This document shows, in pieces, positions 10,567-21,100 of a stretch of 26,730 nucleotides of DNA (position 1 is the stretch's first letter; each line of letters opens with the position of its first letter). The notes under the pieces were generated by a model. It was not told the origin of the DNA and did no database searches. It saw only the letters and a program-made list of their open reading frames with translations. The position numbers were made by a program, and so were the translations under genes. The stretch comes from Nemertoderma westbladi (taxonomy: Eukaryota; Xenacoelomorpha; Nemertodermatida; Nemertodermatidae). The DNA lies in assembly GCA_032718475.1 (NCBI GenBank), contig JAUCBJ010005315.1:1-26730 (forward strand), given 5' to 3'.

Positions 10567-11756
10567 TATTGATAGCAATGGGTCCGTCCATTATTGCAAC
10601 CTCGTATGGCAAGCTTTGTTTTATAAATTACTACCGGTGTCATATGGTTGAGCTCCCCCCTCCCCTAAACAAATTAAAGCGACGAAGAAAGTGTAAGCGA
10701 ACTGAACATACAGTTGTTCTGCTGTACAGGATGGATAGATTGGCAAGCCTTGCTGTTTCAACCGTTGCCTATCCGTTACCTGTGGCAGTCTGGTACACAT
10801 GTAGTCTGTCAAAAATCTGAAATCGAATTTGCGTTAACGGAACTCAGTAGTTCTCGAGTCTCCCGATAGTGCTGTAGAGGGCGACTGGGCAACAGCAAAA
10901 CAAGTAACGATAATGAATTTACACGGGATGTATTTTATATTGAATGATTATTATGATTAATTACTGAATTATATACTTGTTATTTTACACGAGATTATGC
11001 ATGTTGGTTAGTAAAAGGTTAACATCATTAAAAATACACACTTTAGTTGGCATTTGTAGTATGTTGAGGGGGGATTATACACAGTATGGTATAAATGCTC
11101 GGTGGAATAGCATTGCATTGTAGAATGCAAATCGTACTGTCGTAGACGTAGACGTAGACCCACATGCCACAAATAATTATGTTGTGTTTATATAACCTAA
11201 ATGTTCCGAGGTTTCTTCCTCTTCACTTTGTGCTGTGCAGCCCATGGCTATATCCATATATGGACATAAAATGTTAATCAGACATAAGAAAATGTTCTAA
11301 AGCATATTTTATATATTCTAGAACACTGAAATTTTTTATTGCCGGCAGCTACCTGTAATATTAATTTTTATGCCGATTGATGTTCCACAAGCACACCCTG
11401 CACATCATATTTGGGCATTCAAGGCAGCATCTGTGCCTGTGATTATCCCATAGGACCCTTGTAAAACGAGGATCCCAGGGAAATCTGCGGATCAAATATT
11501 TAGAAGAAAATTTGAATCCCAGTACACTCGTGGATGAGGCAGGTTGATGTTAATGGCGGCCAAAATAATAATTAAAACAGCCATTTAATCCTATGTGTCT
11601 CTAATCTATAGAAGTATTATAATAAAATAAAAACATTATCCTAGCTGGGTAAACTGTTCTTTGGGGCCGCTGCAAAGGGTAACATTTCACACATCGCACT
11701 AATTGTTTATCTGCACTACTTTGTCGTCGTTTGAATACGCGATTGTGTATTATATC
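10567..11756. other. Non-coding stretch
   Basis: No gene, RNA or mobile element is supported. Only a very short GTAGAC repeat near 11140-11158 was noted. 11749-11756 is the left target duplication of the hAT-like element. Confidence 0.45.
11749..11756. repeat. 8-bp target-site duplication, left copy
   Basis: ATTATATC, identical to 13677-13684, abuts the TAGGGATG end of the hAT-like element. Confidence 0.9.
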
Positions 11757-12109
11757 TAGGGATGTCCCGGAATTCCGTTCCGGCCGGAATTCCGGCGGTT
11801 TTTGCCCGATTCCGGTTCCGGCCGGAATTGCCGGAATGGGGTCAATTCCGGCCGGAATTTTACCGGAATTACTAGGTTCCTAACTAGTTTGATAGTTGCA
11901 ATTAGTTTGTTAAATTATTATCAACTTTTATATATTTTTTAAACATTATTTCCAATTAGTTTAAAATACTTTTCAACACTTGTAAAAAAGTATAGAAATG
12001 AAGTTTTCTTCGACCGTTAGATGTAACATTCAAGGATGCCAGGCATAGATGCCCCATGGGTAGCCCTTTCAAGCTTCAAACCATTCGTGCTAAATCGAAA
12101 ACTGCATTG

Positions 12110-12192
12110 GCCCACATGGTGGGATCGAACCCACGACCTCCAGATAGATTGGAAATCAATGCAACCACTATACGTATACACCAAGGTGGAGT
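12110..12192 (-). ncRNA. tRNA-like segment, probable SINE head or tRNA pseudogene
   Basis: On the minus strand there is a good RNA polymerase III B box, GGTTCGATCCC (12131-12121), inside a perfect five-pair T stem (GTGGG / CCCAC). An A-box-like stretch, TGGTGTATACG, lies about 50 bases upstream. The anticodon-loop region (TTTCCAA) has an imperfect stem and the acceptor stem pairs only about five of seven positions, so it is not a sound tRNA gene. The segment sits inside the hAT-like element and most likely derives from a tRNA-derived SINE inserted there. Confidence 0.6.
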
Positions 12193-12410
12193 CTAACTAA
12201 CCTATCTAACGAGGGAAAATTCACAGCCACCCTGTTTAGTTTATTAAAGTGAATGCAGTCTTGATGGATCTATGTAACACATTTCCAAAAAAATTCACCT
12301 GGTCATCAAACTAAAATGGTCCCACCATGTGTTACACCACTTACTGTAGTATTCATATACAATTCACAAAAACCATCGTAATTTACATTAACTAATGAAA
12401 TGCATCAATA

Positions 12411-12730
12411 GGCCCGTGTCCCACTGGTCAGAATGTCAAAATGAATGCCTCCTTGCTCCATTGGTAACACAAGTCATAAGTCATTTGATAAAAAATATAA
12501 GATGTTTCTCACATTTACTGCATATTTATACCCAAAGTAACCAATCACAGGTCTCTTGTGGGATATAACACATGAGTCATGTGTCAAAAGGTGGAACATG
12601 GGACATAATCACTTTCGACTCATCGGTCGTAACTTACGATTTACCAGTGGAGACGCTCCCATTGAAACCAATGTGTTCCATAATTTATTCTAACTAAGAC
12701 TACATAAGACTTACCAGTGGAGCACGGGCC
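12411..12730. mobile_element. Nested 320-bp MITE-like element
   Basis: GGCCCGTGTCCCACTGGT (12411-12428) is matched in reverse complement by ACCAGTGGAGCACGGGCC (12713-12730) with one mismatch. An internal relative of the right end (TTACCAGTGGAGACGCTCCC, about 12641) suggests end-repeat duplication. The core is non-coding. It lies wholly within the hAT-like element, so it inserted into an already existing element or was captured by it. The target duplication is unclear. Confidence 0.7.
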
Positions 12731-13188
12731 TTAAATAGTGGTTTTTCCAATTTGCTTATTACAATCTGCTTATAAAATGATGTTTTTTAGATTGATCTTA
12801 CAATATTTTACATTGATTTTATATTATTTTACTTTGAATTGATTATTAAATAATATGATAATATTATGATTGGTATTGTCATTGTCCAACGTATCATATA
12901 GGATGACCCCTAAAGATTTACAGCTTATTTCCATGGGGATCCTTTATGTTACTTGGTTACAAATACAATATTACACAATTACAATTACTACTCTAACCTA
13001 AAACTAATATAAAACGTTATTACAATACATACAGGTCCTGCGAATGGTCTTTAGTTCAGTTCTGCGTCGTAGGTGCTGCATAATATATATAGTAGGTTAA
13101 TTTCTATTCACAGCAAAGCCATTTCTTACCATAAATCTATTTATTCCCAGCAATAATTAAACTGTAACATGTACTATTTATTGGCCTC

Positions 13189-13244
13189 GTTATCGTTTAT
13201 TGTTTTGGTTAAAATAACATGTCACAGTAACATGCATCTTTCCC
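13189..13244 (+). repeat. Dispersed repeat family, copy 3
   Basis: TTATCGTTTATTGTTTTGGT matches copies 1 and 2; the following CAGTAACATGCATCTTTCC is a diverged version of their CTGTAACCTGCTCCTTTCC. It lies within the hAT-like element. Confidence 0.6.
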
Positions 13245-13676
13245 TTAAAGACACCAGGATATTGCACCAAAGGACCTAATGGCGCGAAACTAAAGGTTTT
13301 TGGTTAACGTAGGTTTTTAGGTATGAGTCTAAATGCAAAAAACCTAACTTTTGGCCAAAGATATAGATTTTAGAAAAAAATTATATTGAATTCCCTGTCG
13401 TTCAATGCCGAAGTACCATCACGTCCCCATAAGGGCCCGGCCCAGGCCATTCTCCACTCCACCCACCTTAATTCCCGCCAAGGTTCTGATTCCTCTCATT
13501 AACAAACTTAGCTTTAGAAATTAAAAAAAAAAACATTTGTTTCACAAAAAATTATACAGTTTCATGGGTCATTTAGTGTATTTCACTAATTATAGAGAAT
13601 TCCGGAATATTCCGGCATGTTGAATTCCGGTTCCGGTTCCGGCCAGAATCAAAATATCGATTCCGGGACATCCCTA

Positions 13677-13684
13677 ATTATATC
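13677..13684. repeat. 8-bp target-site duplication, right copy
   Basis: ATTATATC, identical to 11749-11756, abuts the CATCCCTA end of the hAT-like element. Confidence 0.9.
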
Positions 13685-15083
13685 AGATGGGAGACATTTC
13701 GTTTGGTTGATGCAATAGACTTAGATGTTGCCATGACCACCGGGCTTATTCATTACTATTCTAAATCTATATGTAGATTATCATGGTATATAGATGTAGA
13801 AGAACTCGTGGGAGTTAGTTTTATATTGTAGTTGTGGGTAATGATTGATAATGTTGTGTTGCTTATTTTATGATTTATCTATTGTATTGTATACATCAAT
13901 TTATATTATTGGCTGCCTAATCTATGTCAGTTCCATAAGAGTTGATTTATCCACATTCGTTGTTTGGCGATCTTCCCAAAGTAAATGTCAGTGCTATTAT
14001 TCTTCCATAACCCTCCATAAAGAGAGATTAGTAATTCACTAGATTGATTAGGCGTAGGCCTAGCCGTGAATAATGTTGGCACACTGTAGCCGAGTTTCTT
14101 TCATATGTATGTTTTTTGTAATTTTACTTGGTGTATTTTCGTGAATTTGGTAGCTTGTAGACCTTTTCCTTTATATATTTTGATAATTGTTTCTTTAGAC
14201 TTGCTGGTGCATAATTATGTTTTTCTTACACAAGTAAACGTTTAACTAGTCAATAATTACTTAGTTAACTTTTAGTAGCAGTAACAATTATATGTTGTTA
14301 GTGTTTTCGTTGGGGCTTAAGTGGTTACTATTCCTAACTAATAAATTTATTATCAATGTTTGTGATTATTGTTTATAATTTTTTCGTAATAATGTGCCAA
14401 CGATTCCCACATGACTGTATATGCTTCACTTTTTAATTTGACTCCTCCGGCGTGGTAGTTTTCTATAAATTATGTACAGCGATGCAACTAATAGAGTGAG
14501 TATGCAATCATGCTTGCAAATGTTTGTACGATATTGATCGAAATTCTAGTGAAATTATTTACATATTATCACAAGCCAATAAAATTGATCTGTATTATCA
14601 TATTACCTTGCATGAAATTATAATAAATGCTTTGGGTAATTTGGGAAGTTCTAATAGTCATCAATAATCGCATTATGGATTCTTCAAAAGTTTCTGAGTG
14701 TAATCGAGAAGATTTTTGAGAAGTTATGAATGATCGTGTTATTATAATATCTTGGCTATATTTACGTTTTGTATGGCCAAATTGATTTCAACAATTTTCA
14801 TGAAGTTGCATACAGTCTAATTGATTTCAATCTTCAATTCCTGGTGTCATGTTAATCTTAATAGAAAAAACCACTCCAAAAAACGAAGTGGGTGTGTTGA
14901 ATTCAACTTCTAGCCAATATACTTTAAATATCTACTCTCAGTTCACATAATAAATTTTCTCCAGCGGAGATATTAAATTATTTTAAAAGTGTGTCGTCAT
15001 AAGGTGTGGTGAGTTCGTGAGTTCTACTGAAATTAAATATAAAATTCGTACATTTATTTAACAGTCCAATTCTCACCATAATA
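13685..15083. other. Upstream region of the SECISBP2-like gene
   Basis: No further gene, RNA or repeat is recognised. This AT-rich stretch lies between the hAT-like element and the proposed first coding exon, so it should hold the promoter and 5' untranslated region, but I see no convincing core-promoter motif. Confidence 0.4.
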
Positions 15084-15104
15084 ATGGCTGAACTGTTGAA
15101 AAAG
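15084..15104 (+). CDS. SECISBP2L: SECISBP2-like exon 1 (tentative, start codon)
   Basis: ATG at 15084 in the context ATAATGG, then MAELLKK to AAG at 15104 followed by GTTCTC. It ends in phase 0, as exon 2 requires, and gives MAELLKK-GYQLSADVAPFVP. Vertebrate relatives likewise have only a short leader before the LSADV motif. The donor is weak after the GT; a second phase-0 donor (TTT before GTATGC, about 15123) would add six residues. An exon further upstream cannot be excluded. Confidence 0.42.
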
Positions 15105-18100
15105 GTTCTCCAAACGATTTTTGTATGCCAATTACGTAAATTCCTTAACAACGATAGGCCTATTCATGGGCATCCATCAGTCGGATTACTGAAGTCGTTC
15201 AAACTTCTACTAAATTCACACAAAACATTTACTATATTTGGCCTATACATATTATACATCCGTACCAGGTTCAGTGAAAACAAACGCAAAATCGCGCAAA
15301 AGTCTGCGTCTACTAACGGATGAACTGTCTCCTTGAATGGCTTACTACCAATCTTACTACAAAAAAATTAACCGGGTAGGGGGATTGAACTCTCTACGTA
15401 GATTGTTCGTATTGATACCTACATGTAGATAGATACAATGCACACAACATAATAATGTACTATACATACAACCGCAAAATAATTTATTCGCTTGTAATTG
15501 TTTACCGGCTTTCGCAGGGTTACCAGCTATCAGCCGATGTTGCTCCCTTCGTTCCAGCTCAGTTCGAGCAGCTAAGAGAGAGATACGATATCGGCGTAAC
15601 TTCACAGCCCAATGTACCGTATCACATTGCTAGCGGCTACACTCACCAATATCCACAATATCATAGGTGGGCATATATTATTCATTATATCTAGTCATTC
15701 TAATGATGGAATGGTTTGCGTATATATAATATACGGTGTGTAATATGCACGCACATGCATGTTTGCTTTGTCTATACTTTATATGACTTCGTTTTACTTT
15801 GAGTAACTTATGATACTTAGTAGAAATGAGAATACCCCTCAAGGTTTAGCTACTAGATTTTAATCGGTCCTTTTAATAGGAGGAGTTCCGAGAAGGTAGA
15901 GAGTAAGTCTTGTATTTATTATTTTTATTGGTTCTTATCATAGCGTGGCGTGGATCCTATTTATGTTCTTGCTTATCTCTTCAGTACATAGTAACTCCGT
16001 CAATATTTTGCGCGGTTATTGATTTAATATGGAGTTTTGATGTTATCTCTATTAAACTACTATCTAATATATATCACTCTGCGGTATCGATTCAGTGGGT
16101 AATATTTCGTTGCGTTTGTGTAGCAGCAGGCCACGAATGCAAAACAGTACTTGTAAGGGCGGCTCATTTACACCGCAGTCGCGGCCAATTATATCCGACT
16201 TAATCAATTACCATCGGTTTATTTGTGGGGGTGCGGGCTGCTAAATGTTTCATGTAGATTGTAGGTAGACATATTTGTATACAGACAGAGCCGTTATACC
16301 GGTACTCATATTTTTATTTTGTATCACAGCTGCTAGTTACGATTTGTGTTTGTCAATGACGTAATTTGAAGACTTTCACAGTTCTCACTCGAACCATTGG
16401 AGAATGTTGACCTGGATGGCCCTAGTTTTGTTTTATAGACCAGACATCAATTATTATTGATCCTTTTTTCGTTACATTGTGGCTAATTTATACAATGTAT
16501 GTAATATTATAAAATATACCTTTTTTTATATATTTTTGTATCATTTCTATACAACTGGGTTTATATGTTACAGATCTGATGTGGCCGGAAGCGAGTATAC
16601 TAATTGGAACCCAGTTAACGGCGATCTACTCAGCAATAAGTACCACATCTACCCGGCCTACTTCCACCCACTCCAGGGTGGTGTAGGCCCAGTGCAGTAC
16701 AACAGACCTACACCACCAGTAGAACCACTCAATATCGCTAACCAATACTCCAACTGCAATGGTAAGTCAGTATATTTTTTTCCTTCCATAGAAAAGACGT
16801 TTAACAATCAAATAATTTTTTCTCACTTATTTTTCATTATTTTCACGGCTTACTTAGCGACTTTATTGAATATAATTAGAATGTAATTTGTAATTACAAT
16901 AAGAATAAACCCATATCGTTAATATTAATCGGTACGGTACTAACGCTTCCACTGTCCCATATATGGATTAATATGTAGATACATTGAGCTCGTGTTGATG
17001 GTTTCAACCTTGAATAATTCTTCTGCTTTCTGTGAAGATCTCCCCCACCCTAGGACCCAGTCACTGGAGTATGGAGCTTAACTGTACGGGCGTGGCTTAT
17101 CCAAGGCGATTTCATTCCGCGTCTGAGTTACATGGAATAACGTCGAGTGGTACATCAGGCTGCTTGATTGCTTATAATTGTAATTCCGTTGGAGGAATTG
17201 TGTTTAACTTAAGGAGGATTTTATCCCTCATTGACAATAATGACGTCATTCTAGTGACTATTTTTATGCATAAATAAATAACACTGTATTCTGGTACCAC
17301 TTTACGTAAACACATTATTTATCAAAATCGTATAGCAGATATAATAAACTGTGTCACATTTAATTGTAAGTCCTCTAGGAGTCTTCTCATTGTATCTAAT
17401 TAAACTACCGGCATCTCAATGGTAGTAAGTAAAACTATAAGTTGGGCAGCGATTATAACGAAACGTTGTTGGAAGCGGCGAGTCGAGGGAGGGGAGGTGG
17501 GTGCTAAACGTATCCCCCCCCCCCCCCCCCCCCCCCCTCTCAACACTTTTTTAAGTATATACAATTTCTACTGAAATTAAAATATTTTGATTTTATACCG
17601 TATGGGCTGTTAAAATATGGCTAAACATTTGTTTTTTCAAAAAATTTAAAATTTCCAGTCGCCCTCTAGCGGCCATTGAATTAAACAATATTTGCGGTTA
17701 AAATGCTACTAGTCATTCAATATGAGGGGAATTTGGCTGAAACAACTTTTTTCGAATTACGGAGGAGAGCGCCACAAAAGTTATCGGTTAAAATTTTTTT
17801 TAGCGTTTTTATGAAAAAAATTAATATTTATTAATATTTCGCAAAAATTTCACAAATTTTTGGCTCTAATCTGAAAAAATGGCGGTAAAAACAGAAATAT
17901 AAAAATTCTAACCGATAACTTTTAAAGAACTGCCGGAACCATTTCGAATGAACCAAAATAAAGTTATAACTCGAGAACTAAATGATGTCTCACTAAGCGG
18001 TTTTAATGTAATCCCCATTAAAATTTGCTCTAGACGAAATAAAGAAACAACAATTGAAAATTTGAGCACAGGGGGGGGGGGGGGTATATACGGTATATAC

Positions 18101-21100
18101 TATATAGGGTATATATAAAAAATATATACGAGTAACAGAATACATACAGAGTGGGAATAATAGTTGTTTTTGGAATAGTTCTACAGGAATTGTTCAGATT
18201 CTCCTTGAATATCCTAATAATAAAGTAGTTCTTATTGATAGTTCTCATTGAAATTTTAATTTAATTCAATCATTCATTTGCAATTCAGATTTAAAAGCAT
18301 TTTAACAATTCGTAAACAATTAAACTCCAATAAAATAAACTCTTAATTTTTGTTTTCGAATGTCCTTTAGCATTTGTTCGAGTTGCATTTACAGTATGTT
18401 TAGCGACATGTAGAGCGTTTATAACGCGTCAAGTCTTATCAGTACCTACCATGAGTCCGCCCAGCAAGCTTCCCTTTACTTATTCTTGTACTCGTCAACG
18501 CGCTAGTGTAGTTGGCTCCACACTATTCCTAAGCAAACCTACTCTTGAACGCTGCTGTGGCTGTGTATATAAAAGAATATATCCCTAGTACTGTAGTCAC
18601 ATATTCCAATTGTTTTAGCATACGCATGCAACTCTGTATAAACCACCCAATGTTCTACTGCCTATGCCAATGTCACCTGCTAGTCTAGTAATACTGTTGG
18701 AATAATAGCCCTTACATGATTTCACCCATGTTCTCCATTCCTTACAGCGTTTGGAACATTTTCTACTGCCAACTGAGTATAAAAACCCTTACAATAGTTC
18801 GACCCCTCTCTCCATTCCTTACATGATTTCAACGTCCAATCAAATATTAGATCATTAACCAATCCCAGGCGCCAATTCAAGATGTGCTCCAGGATCCTAC
18901 AAGTGTAAGGATTGGTAATACGCCCCCGGGCGAAAGTCCGAAGGGGGCGAAAATTCGCGGATCCAGTGTAGAGGCATGGGGCGCTGCGGACCACAGTTTT
19001 TGAGAAATTAAGTCGACCAGTCTAGCTCCACAATACCTCCCACGCCATCCTATTAATGTGTTAAAATAATTATTGACTTGACTGTTATTACAGTTCCACA
19101 AACAAACATGTATTTTTATTTCGTTTTTCGTTTGTTTAATATTTTTTCGTTGCGGTTTTTTTTGGTTTCGTTATTGCTAAATATGCTTCGTTTCGTTATG
19201 CCATCCCTGGCTCGGAGTAGGAATCTCCATTATAATTAAATATGTAATAGGCCTAGTCATTTCATTATATTTTTTTCCTAAAGATATTCACATTCAGATG
19301 TCCAAACTGGGGAGGGGGGGGGGGGGGGGGTGGTGGTTGTCATAAAATCCTAACATTTTCGCACACGCACAAGGGGAGCGGGAGTCTAAAAATGAGCGAT
19401 TTTGTCCGACGTCGTCCTTTTTTGAATGGCTCCGAACCGAACAATTTATGTCTTTCATAATAATATACCAGGATACACAGGGATTTTTTCTAAATATGTT
19501 AGTGAAATTTAAAAATAAAAATTGTGATTTCTAAATTTTTAAGACTTGTTTAGAAATATTTCTAAAACTAAAAATTTAAAATTATAAATTTTACTGTACA
19601 GAGATTGAAATAAGAACACAGCTACAAATCAGAATTTAACATTAGCCATATTTAATTGTTGTTTGTTTATTGTTCATTCGCCCTAATCGAATCCTTGAAT
19701 CTCCAAACTTCTACAATATGAAATACTCTAATTTGTGGAACTGGAATTGTTTCTAAGTATATTGATATAAACTGTGTTATAGTCTAAGAGTGTTTTTTGT
19801 TGCACTGAACAGAATTCACTCTTACTTAAGTCAACAAAGATAACAGCCAGATGCCTGTCTTTCTTTTTTGATAACTGTTCAATTATCCTTCTAAGTGCCA
19901 AAATGGGTTCCATGGTCCCACGACCTTTACGGAACCCATTCTGATTTCCACGAAGCAGTCTCTCGGAACCCTGATGCGATTTAATAGAATTCTATTGTAT
20001 AGCTTTGCAGCAATCGAGATCAATGAGATTCCCCGAAAATAGTGTTAGGTTGCCCATCTTGGGAACTGGCTCCAACTTATTTGTTTTCATTTCTTGTGGG
20101 ACTCTTGTTGTTCTGTACATGTCTACTATGATGGGATAGATGAGCTTTAAACACGCAGGTATTTTAAAGACCTCAGGAGGAACACCATCTACTCCACTGG
20201 CACGATTGGTCTTAATACTCTTTGCAGCAGCCTTCACTTCTACAAAGGAGATATCGCCATTGGGATTATCTGGGAATACAGACTCAGACACTTTTACTTC
20301 TATAAAGTTATCAGGCAATACCCTGTCATTATGGAGGAGCTTTTCAAAGTGGGCCTTCCAACCATTGAGGCGATCAGCTGGTGATTCTGCCTTAACCTTG
20401 GTGGTTGGTTGGCTTTTCCGCCCAGTAAGCAAGTTGATCGATTTCCATGCCTGGGATGATTGCCTGCTGTCGTCAGCATCATTGATGGCATCAACCTGTT
20501 GGTTTATTAGCTCCTGTAGATTAACAGAGTACTGCCTGTTCAGGGACCTAGATGCAGCTTTAACTGCATTCTTGGCCGCTGTAGTCTGTTTGAGTCGGGA
20601 CTCTTTTTGCGCCTTATAGGGGTCGTTTCGGCACTTCTGAATTTTGTGGTCAGTCCAGGGGGCCCTTTTCCTGTTTCGAGGGTATACAGGAACTGTTTCT
20701 GCAGCTGCTAACTAACCGCTTATGTGAAGGCAGTATAGCCCTCGCAGTGATCTGCAGCCTCAGAGGCAAGAACCTCATACCTGTTGCTCAGCTGTAGTGT
20801 GAAGCTGGATCTAACACTTGGCTGTTGCAACAGAGAGGGCCAGTCATGCCGCGGCAAGGCAGATTTCGTTGTTCTGCTAGCACGCAGACTAAGTCTTACC
20901 TTACCCGCCTTATAAGGCGGTGATCAATGGAGAAGGGTCGAAGTGTAAATGCATTACAGTCTTTTATAGAGCTCCTGTATTTCCTACGAAACAGAATATG
21001 GTCTTTCTGGGACTTGTGACCACTGGGTCCACTATGAGTCCATAGCTTTCCAGTTCGCTTCTTGAACTGGGTTCCAGCCGAAAACAATCCATTTCCAAAG

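Larger units (their letters stand above)
11757..13676. mobile_element. Complete non-autonomous hAT-like element, 1920 bp
   Basis: The ends TAGGGATGTCCCGGAAT (left) and, inverted, TAGGGATGTCCCGGAAT (right, ending at 13676) form short terminal inverted repeats. The exact 8-bp direct repeat ATTATATC flanks them at 11749-11756 and 13677-13684. The first 120 and last 80 bases are packed with the palindromic word TTCCGGCCGGAA and its parts (GGAATTCCGG, TTCCGGTTCCGG). An 8-bp duplication and a TAGGG-type end fit the hAT superfamily. No transposase is encoded, so it would depend on an enzyme from elsewhere. The interior is composite: a tRNA-like segment, a nested MITE and a dispersed repeat. Confidence 0.9.
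16762..19798 (+). other. Intron 3, first part
   Basis: No gene is supported. Contents: C24 homopolymer at 17514-17537; an inverted repeat AAAAGTTATCGGTTAAAATT / AAAAATTCTAACCGATAACTTTT at about 17777 and 17906; G14 at 18071-18084 followed by a TATATAC-type tract; G17 at 19314-19330. 18700-19000 is comparatively GC-rich with a near duplication (TTCTCCATTCCTTACA at about 18730 and again at about 18812). GCCATCCCTGG near 19200 looks like a lone end of a hAT-type element. Confidence 0.5.

Noticed and set aside
12110-12192. Functional tRNA gene
   Set aside because: Acceptor and anticodon stems have mismatches and the segment lies inside a transposon; kept only as tRNA-like.
17032-17277. 81-codon frame in intron 3
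   Set aside because: No splice-site support, no family resemblance, and phases do not join neighbouring exons.
20140-20619. 159-codon plus-strand frame with LARLVLILFAAAFTSTK
   Set aside because: Antisense of the RTE-like reverse transcriptase; the minus strand carries the recognised motifs.
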